DNA of 31,044 nt from CAUZSH01 sp963582935 (lineage in GTDB: Bacteria; Pseudomonadota; Gammaproteobacteria; Francisellales; Francisellaceae): the NCBI GenBank assembly GCA_963582935.1, contig CAUZSH010000016.1, positions 1-31,044 of the forward strand, read 5' to 3'. How positions within the stretch are numbered: the stretch's first letter is position 1; each line of letters starts with the position of its first letter. Below are positions 30,842 to 31,044 of this stretch, in pieces. The position numbers and the translations under genes are program-made. The notes under the pieces were generated by a model, which did not search any database, was not told where the DNA came from, and saw nothing but the letters and a program-made list of their open reading frames with translations.

Positions 30842-31044
30842 CTGTCAAACAACATTTTCTAAATTCCTATTCCCATAACATTTAAGCTGCCTTAAGTGCT
30901 AACTGCTCTTTTGACGTGCCCCTATTTGAACCTTCATTATAAACATTCATTGGTTTTTTATAGCCCAATGTTTCGTGAAATCTTCGATGATTATAAAACT
31001 CAATATAGGTTTTCTCGTCATCCTTTAATTCAGTCAATCCATTA
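30842..31044 (-). mobile_element. IS3-family insertion sequence, one end (continues past window)
   Basis: The right edge contains the last part of an IS3-type transposase plus about 40 bases beyond its stop. The end is probably near TGTCAAAC at 30842-30849, inferred from the usual TG terminus and distance; the partner terminal repeat lies outside the window and no target duplication can be checked. Confidence 0.5.
30882..31044 (-). CDS. IS3-family transposase (OrfB), C-terminal part only
   Basis: The frame reads from the right edge (first full codon at 31043) to TAA at 30884-30882, 53 residues. EFYNHRRFHETLGYKKPMNV is the typical C-terminal end of the IS3-family integrase core, where EFYN.RR.H..LGY.TP follows the last catalytic Glu. 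The tail ends LALKAA. The DDE catalytic residues and OrfA are outside the window, so whether the element is intact is unknown. It reads toward mrp, whose start is 162 bases away. Confidence 0.85.
   Translation of the reverse strand, partial: NGLTELKDDEKTYIEFYNHRRFHETLGYKKPMNVYNEGSNRGTSKEQLALKAA

Overview
The window is chromosomal DNA from a low-GC gammaproteobacterium (AT-rich by inspection; GC content was not calculated). Three gene neighbourhoods point there: clpS-clpA, glmM-(tpiA)-secG-tRNA-Leu(GAG), and csrA-tRNA-Ser(GCT). So does the dnaG-rpoD macromolecular-synthesis block. A relative of Legionellales/Coxiellaceae is my best guess, but this is an inference from gene style and not a proven placement. 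Most of the sequence is dense, intact housekeeping DNA. The odd items sit in the intergenic gaps and at the two edges.

Layout, left to right. A partial minus-strand gene at the left edge (1-114) has a perfect consensus sigma-70 promoter. Next comes a minus-strand block reading clpS, clpA, glmM, tpiA, secG, tRNA-Leu (5766 down to 324): protein quality control, amino-sugar and triose metabolism, secretion. folE (minus) is divergent from a two-gene lysine-catabolism unit (saccharopine dehydrogenase plus an ALDH7-type aminoadipate-semialdehyde dehydrogenase), and a near-perfect inverted repeat lies between them. ssb follows, then trpF (minus) and a small unnamed protein (minus) that combines a ribosome-modulation-factor-like motif with a C-terminal membrane segment. 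Then come an ArnT-like membrane glycosyltransferase and, convergent with it, a broken MHS-family transporter carrying an in-frame TGA and a frameshift.

The yqeY-dnaG-rpoD block (14804-19201) has a readable promoter for yqeY. A second, near-consensus promoter sits in front of rpoD and has a palindrome in its spacer. A strong terminator overlaps the rpoD stop codon. No rpsU lies upstream of yqeY. A YcfL-like lipoprotein gene converges on a five-gene branched-chain amino acid operon, ilvE-leuA-leuC-leuD-leuB (minus), with tight or overlapping junctions. Upstream of ilvE is a 43-codon open frame whose last 22 residues include 11 leucines, together with strong dyad symmetries. This is the best candidate in the window for an undescribed regulatory element, a leucine-responsive leader.

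The right part holds coq7 (ubiquinone hydroxylase), gmk, tRNA-Ser(GCT) and csrA. Divergent from csrA is a phosphate-porter-like MFS gene preceded by a Pho-box-like tandem repeat. mrp-dcd (minus) follows, and the C-terminus of an IS3-family transposase is cut by the right edge. I saw no CRISPR array, rRNA gene, prophage or dedicated defence system.
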